Shown piece by piece: positions 59,581 through 64,000 of a DNA stretch of 64,000 nt. Numbering within the stretch: position 1 is the stretch's first letter; each line of letters opens with the position of its first letter. The notes under the pieces were generated by a model. It ran no database searches. It saw only the letters and a list, made by a program, of their open reading frames with translations, and had not been told where the DNA came from. Origin of the DNA: Microcebus murinus (lineage: Eukaryota > Chordata > Mammalia > Primates > Cheirogaleidae); contig NC_134124.1 of the NCBI RefSeq assembly GCF_040939455.1, positions 29,525,138 to 29,589,137 on the forward strand, written 5' to 3'. Both the position numbers and the translations under genes were made by a program.

Positions 59581-59819
59581 TAGATATATGATCAAAATTG
59601 GGTGCTGCCTAAGGGAGAAAGATGCCCACTGACAGTCTGATCTCTTCTCATCCCCTAACTCACCTATCCTAACCCCTCCACACACACACAAGCAGACACA
59701 GGCTCACACTAGCAAACACAACTAGAGTCAAGCACTTAGAGGGAAACAACTAGACACCAGCCAGTCACCCTGTTATTTTTGTTAAGTTTCTATAGTTTTT
59801 CTTTTATTTTTGCTTTTAT

Positions 59820-59920
59820 TGATCCACTTAGTCAACATACATTTATTGAGAACTATCTGGGCCTGGCACTAAGCTAAGGTCCTGGTTTATAAACATGACC
59901 CTGCCATCCTGTGAAAGGCA
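59820..59920 (-). repeat. L2 LINE fragment, reverse
   Basis: caacatacatttattgagaa, ctatctgggcctggcactaa and gctaaggtcctggtttataa are an antisense L2 3' end. Confidence 0.7.
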
Positions 59921-59929
59921 ATAAATTAA

Positions 59930-61218
59930 CCTACCTCAGAAGAATCAAATAATGACAGTACCAAGAGGATGGGGATAGATTGATAAAACTTCACTCATCT
60001 GAATATTATTTCCTTAGTACTTTTAATTACTTCACTTGAAAAATATATTCAACATATTTTAAAGGTGATCATTGTATCATCAGCATAAAAGTTAGTATCA
60101 GTACAATTTGTTCATGAATGGGAGGTAACAAAAAATTAATGAATAAAGATATCTGTAGCAAAAAAAAAATCTATGAAAGGTTGGCTAGCCACTATTATCT
60201 ACAGGAGGGTCTATGCCTGATGCTCCATCTTAAAAAAAAAAAAAAAAGGAGACAGGGAATGAGCAAATATTAGGGAGATATTAAATACATTGTAGCAAGA
60301 AATGTAAATGTTCTCTTTGATATTATTAGAGTTGTTGAAAAAATATTTTAAATTTTCCTTTTAAAAGTTCCCCATTTAAGGGGAGAGTTTCACTGTTATT
60401 TATTGCTATGCTAAATGTGCTATCTATAATTATATTAGAGCTAGCAGCATGATTTGTCGCCCCCTTTTCAGAAAAAAATAAATAAATAAAACTGATAGAC
60501 CAGGGACGTCTAAGAACAATGAAGTTGACAGACTGGAGTGACAGTTTTAACCACCAAGAGAACCTGCGACAGCCAGGTTGAAGAGAGTGTCTGATGTGAT
60601 GTGTAGGACTGGAAGGTGGACTTGTGGTATGAGCTATACCTTCTTCAAGGAATCAGCTCAGACCATCTGCATTGCCCCAGTGTGGAATGGTAAATTTGAA
60701 TGTAATGTTCTTAATGCAGTAATGGTCCACATATCACAGGAAAATTTATCAAGTATTTCAAAAGGTGTTTTCATTGCCTGGAATTTCTGTCTTAGACATG
60801 AAAATGCAGTTAGAGCAGCAATATTAAGGGGTTCATTTTATTACAAGACTATTTATGTGATCCATGCTTCTGATATAGGAACTAGAGAATATCGTTTCAT
60901 GTCACAGAGTACCATGGATTTCAACTATCATCTTTGGTGGACAGAAAAGTAAAAAAAAATCAACTTTTTTTCTTGGCCACTGAACTTACAAGAATCTGCG
61001 GACTTCTCTGTTATCACTGGGTTGAAAATCATGAGTATGGCATAGAATGAGATTTGACCTCAATATGGGAAGAGTAATAACTGACAAATAATACTAGATC
61101 ACTCCATCTTTAACACCATTGCATGCAGCTTAAATCCCTATTTATTAGACTAAAATAATAACATTTAAAAGCCCTCTTATTTTTACACTAAATTTTTCTA
61201 ACTTTATCATACATGATC
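59930..61218. other. No supportable gene; unassigned 124-codon frame
   Basis: The plus-strand frame 60578-60952 (MKRVSDVMCRTGRWTCGMSY...) is 124 codons with several Cys and Trp residues but no domain, promoter or splice context that I recognise. One or two frames of this length are expected by chance in this window. It could be a decayed repeat. Confidence 0.35.
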
Positions 61219-61551
61219 CCAATTTATTCTTTTTTTTCTTTTTTTTTCACATTTTTTTTAATTTTGGCATATTATGGGGGTACAGATTTTAAGGTTTCAA
61301 TAAATGCCCATTTCCCCCCCTCCCCCCAAAAGTCTGAGTCTCCATCATGACCATCCCCCAGATGGTACACATCTCACTCATTATGTATGTATATACCCGC
61401 CCCCCTCCCCCCTCCCACCTGCCCAATACCCTATTACTGTAGCACCTATGTGTCCACTTAGGTGCTACTCAGTTAATACCAGTTTGCTGGAGAATATATC
61501 TGGTGCTTGTTTTTCCATTCTTGGGATACTTCACTTAGCCAATTTATTCTT
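61219..61551 (-). mobile_element. 5'-truncated L1, minus strand, exact 13-bp duplication
   Basis: CCAATTTATTCTT is repeated exactly at 61219-61231 and 61539-61551. The body (61232-61538) begins with the T run, then ggcatattatgggggtacag, C-rich stretches typical of the antisense strepsirrhine L1 3' UTR, ataccagtttgctggagaat and attcttgggatacttcactt. At about 307 bp it is a severely 5'-truncated, fairly young insertion. Confidence 0.93.
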
Positions 61552-61674
61552 AAACTTCTAACAAATAATGAAACTTTGACAGAGAATATCTTAATTTACA
61601 TAGGTCACCCTTTCAATTGATGGCATAGACACTATTAGAAGCCAATTCTGATTTTCAGTCCCTACTCAATGATA

Positions 61675-61905
61675 AATAATTATAATAATAATAGTAGTGG
61701 TAATAAAAATAATAATGGATAACTTATTGAGTGCTAGTTATTATATGAATCAATTTTTACATGAATTGTCTTATTTAATCCTGAAAATAACCTATGAATC
61801 AAGTATCATTATTAGTGTCCCAATTTTACAGATGACAAAATTAAGGCTCAGAAAATTTAAATAACTTGGCACTGTTAAATAGCTACTAAATGACAGGGTT
61901 GGGAA
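61675..61905 (-). repeat. (TAA)n plus MIR SINE, reverse
   Basis: A TAATAA-rich tract (61680-61720) precedes cttattgagtgctagttatt, gtcttatttaatcctgaaaa, ccaattttacagatgacaaa and attaaggctcagaaaattta, an antisense MIR. Confidence 0.8.
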
Positions 61906-62794
61906 AATACACCAGATTCATTTTAACTCAATGGACTTTGGGATTCAGATGTGTCTGTCCTCAAACCATCACAAATACATTTTAAAAGGCTATCTAATTC
62001 CTGGGGACAAACATTGTTATGGAACAAGTATCAGCATTTAATGTTCATCTACACCCCAAGAACTAAAACTCTAAAGTTCTCTCTAAATCATCTGGGACAT
62101 TATCCTCTGTCCTCACCTCCCCCATCACATACCCAGAGTGATATTAACTCTCTCATTAAATAAATTCCTGCTAGGGGATTAATAATGATGCCATAATGGA
62201 TTTATACCATTATTTGCAGGCAATATTTGTATATAGGATTTTTCCTATTCTGAATTCAAGGTGAACAACTTTAGGGGCTCCTAGCCTGCTTGTGGGGAAC
62301 AGGGTCTTCTATTTCCCAAGTTCCTTCTAAGAAGTCAGTCCAAAAATGTAGATAAAGTTTCAACTTTCTGTCTACCATATGATGTCCAAAACACTTAACC
62401 TGCAAAATGTGGTTTCTTCTTTGTTCCAGCTCACATTGCTTTCTCTTTTTAATATTTATTTTAAGTAACCAAGTACTAAATAAAATATTACCTTTGGACC
62501 AAAAAAAAGTTAAAATCCCATTTTATCAGAGATAATCACAGTTTTTACTCTGCAGTGTGTGCATGTACATGAGTGTATGCTTACCTGTATATCTCTGTGT
62601 TTTATTTTCCTCAGACCATTTTCAATGCATTTTCATGAATCTGCTCCATAGGAAATATATAGTATTGTTTTCTGTTATCTTGACATAAATTATATCATAG
62701 GATATACTGTATATTACCTTTTCATATTTTTTTCTACTCTAAGTGATTTAAGGAGCTTTTCATATGTGCAGTTTTTACTGCCTGGCCTTCTTTA
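61906..62794. other. No supportable feature
   Basis: Possibly diverged L1 in its last 250 bp, but not assignable. Confidence 0.4.
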
Positions 62795-62985
62795 ATATGG
62801 ATATGCTATAGAACAGGCAAGTGGCTATTGCCTATAATCCCAGTACTTTGGGAGGCCGAGAGGGGAGTGTTAAGTCTGTTGGATGTTCCCTGGTCCTCCA
62901 GTTCCCAGTGTCAAGAATGAGTACTGGTATGGAGTTGAGCCTATGACAGAGTGATCACAAATACAAAGCAGTCTCACACACAACA

Positions 62986-62991
62986 TTTAAT
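62986..62991 (-). terminator. LTR polyadenylation signal ATTAAA
   Basis: Minus-strand ATTAAA, followed by a GT-rich stretch (TGTTGTGTGTGAG), fits an R/U5 polyadenylation site of the LTR. Confidence 0.55.
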
Positions 62992-63069
62992 GCAAAGCAA
63001 AAGTACATCTCAGAGAGACACGGCTCATCCTCCACAAGTGGAGAAGACCTCCACGTCTGAGAACACACT

Positions 63070-63084
63070 GTCTTTTATATGCTC
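63070..63084 (-). promoter_or_regulatory. LTR TATA-like box
   Basis: Minus-strand CATATAAAAGACAG sits between the putative U3 and R. It is the expected core promoter position for this LTR; activity is not known. Confidence 0.6.
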
Positions 63085-63653
63085 AGGGTTTGTCCCACCT
63101 TTCTTCTGGCCGATTGGTTGCCATTTCCTGCCTTTGGGATGATTGACAGGTTGGGGTTACATAACAGATTAGGTTATATAACAGTTTCCTTACTAGGCAT
63201 GCGTACTCCCAGAATCCTTCATGAAAACTTCACCCATGCTTTGCTAATTATATGGCAATGAGCCCCAGTTCAGTTAAAGGTCACTAGGAGCTCTTTTCTG
63301 TGTATGTTCCCACCAGGGAACAATTTCTAGATGCAATTTGGTTCCTAGCTACAATTTGGTTTCCACTCTCTGCCCTTAGCCACTTCCTTGTCACCTGTTT
63401 GTCCTCCTTCCCATCTAACAGGAGGATCTCTTGAGCCCAGAGTTCAAGACCAGTCTGGGCAACATAGCATGACCTTGTCTCCATAAAAATTTTAAAATTA
63501 GCTAGGCATGGTGACATGTACCTGTAGTCCCAGATACTGGAGGATGCTGAGGCAGGCAGATCACTTGAGCCCAGAAGTTGGAGGTTGCAGTGAGCCATGA
63601 TGATACCATTGCACTCTAGCCTGGACAACACAGACAGACTCCATCTCTAAAAG

Positions 63654-63668
<15 letters not shown>

Positions 63669-63703
<35 letters not shown>

Positions 63704-63732
63704 ATATATATGTGTGTGTGTATATATATATG
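63669..63732. repeat. (TA)n/(TG)n compound microsatellite at an Alu tail
   Basis: About 16 TA units, then interspersed TG units and further TA units, grown from the Alu poly-A tail. Confidence 0.92.
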
Positions 63733-64000
63733 GATATGCTATAATCTAGTAATTTTCCTACTGATAAATATTTGGGCAGACTGGGTTTTTTGCTGTTACA
63801 TACATGGTTGCAGTAAGCTTCCTGGCCCATCACATTCTTGTCCATTTATGCAAAGTTTTTTTATTTTATTTTTTTTCTAAAAACAATACAGAGCAGTTGA
63901 ATTCTGTATCACAGGACATACAGGTTTGAGATTTCAATAGCTAGTACCTAATTACTTCTTGAATTGGTTGTTCCAATTTGTACTCCTACTAGCCACATAA

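Larger units (their letters stand above)
62868..63420 (-). mobile_element. Solo LTR of a class I-like endogenous retrovirus, minus strand
   Basis: This 553-bp segment is bounded by TGTTA and TAACA and by a 4-bp duplication GGAG (62864-62867 and 63421-63424). A 4-bp duplication is usual for gammaretrovirus-like (ERV1) integration. No internal viral sequence remains, as expected after LTR-LTR recombination. On the minus strand it has a TATA-like CATATAAAAG and an ATTAAA polyadenylation signal about 90 bp downstream. The family is not identified. Confidence 0.88.
62795..63744 (+). mobile_element. Alu SINE split by a solo LTR, with 16-bp target-site duplication
   Basis: ATATGGATATGCTATA occurs at 62795-62810 and 63729-63744. 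The Alu starts at 62811 (tggctattgcctataatccc, tttgggaggccgag), breaks at 62867, resumes at 63421 (ggaggatctcttgagcccag) and runs through gttggaggttgcagtgagcc to its A tail at about 63653-63668. The tail has evolved into a long TA/TG repeat. Confidence 0.92.

Noticed and set aside
62868..63420. Possibility that the LTR belongs to an endogenous lentivirus known from some lemurs
   Set aside because: I see no lentivirus-specific feature. The 4-bp duplication and promoter layout fit class I elements better, but a database search would be needed to exclude it fully.
63284..63845. 115- and 94-codon minus-strand frames
   Set aside because: They read through antisense Alu, the solo LTR edge and the TA repeat. 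Such Alu-derived frames are common and not genes.
1..64000. CRISPR arrays, operons, riboswitches and prokaryotic defence systems
   Set aside because: The sequence is clearly mammalian. The regular repeats are microsatellites or dispersed transposons, with no spaced direct-repeat array.

Overview
This window is non-coding nuclear DNA from a primate, very probably a strepsirrhine (lemur-like) primate. The main evidence is the Alu elements at about 16.7 and 34.1 kb. They carry the segment TTGGCCAATTGATTTC or TTGGCCAATTAATTTC between the two monomers, which as far as I know marks lemuriform Alus and is absent from human Alus. A third copy near 20.7 kb has a related TTGGCCAAC segment. L1 3' ends near 43.4 and 61.2 kb also look like a strepsirrhine L1 lineage. 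The DNA is AT-rich, with MIR, L2, MER5, MaLR LTR and Tigger fossils throughout, as in any placental mammal intergenic or intronic region.

I find no host protein-coding exon, tRNA, rRNA or known ncRNA that I can support. The longer open frames are either pieces of transposons (hAT transposase at 44.3-46.1 kb on the minus strand; L1 ORF2 at 30.7-31.1 kb) or lie in the GC-rich L1 5' UTR (29.0-29.6 kb). By a rough estimate from base composition, one or two unrelated frames of 110-125 codons are expected by chance in 64 kb of such DNA.

Layout: 1-11 kb holds ancient L2, MIR, L1M and MER5A, plus three MaLR-type LTRs. 11-25 kb has three Alus (two with clear target-site duplications), L2 and MIR pairs, more MaLR LTRs and simple repeats. 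25-34.7 kb has a reverse L1M, an old Alu, a 3.9-kb L1 with a preserved 5' end but large internal deletions, and an L2 split by a Tigger-type MITE and a young Alu. 36.8-38.1 kb has two candidate LTRs. 42-46.6 kb has a long L2, a MER5A split by a short L1, and a 2.4-kb hAT element with a recognisable broken transposase. 48-51 kb has hAT and Tigger MITEs and a 7SL-like Alu monomer. 51-61 kb is comparatively repeat-poor and could contain conserved regulatory DNA. 61-64 kb has a short L1 with a clean duplication and an Alu split by a 553-bp solo LTR.

No new cellular system is visible. The most informative structures are the nested insertions, which date each other: LTR in Alu, L1 in MER5A, L1 in an older repeat, MITE and Alu in L2, and an A-tailed segment in MIR. 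Also notable are the hAT relic and three short inverted-repeat structures that look like products of template switching.
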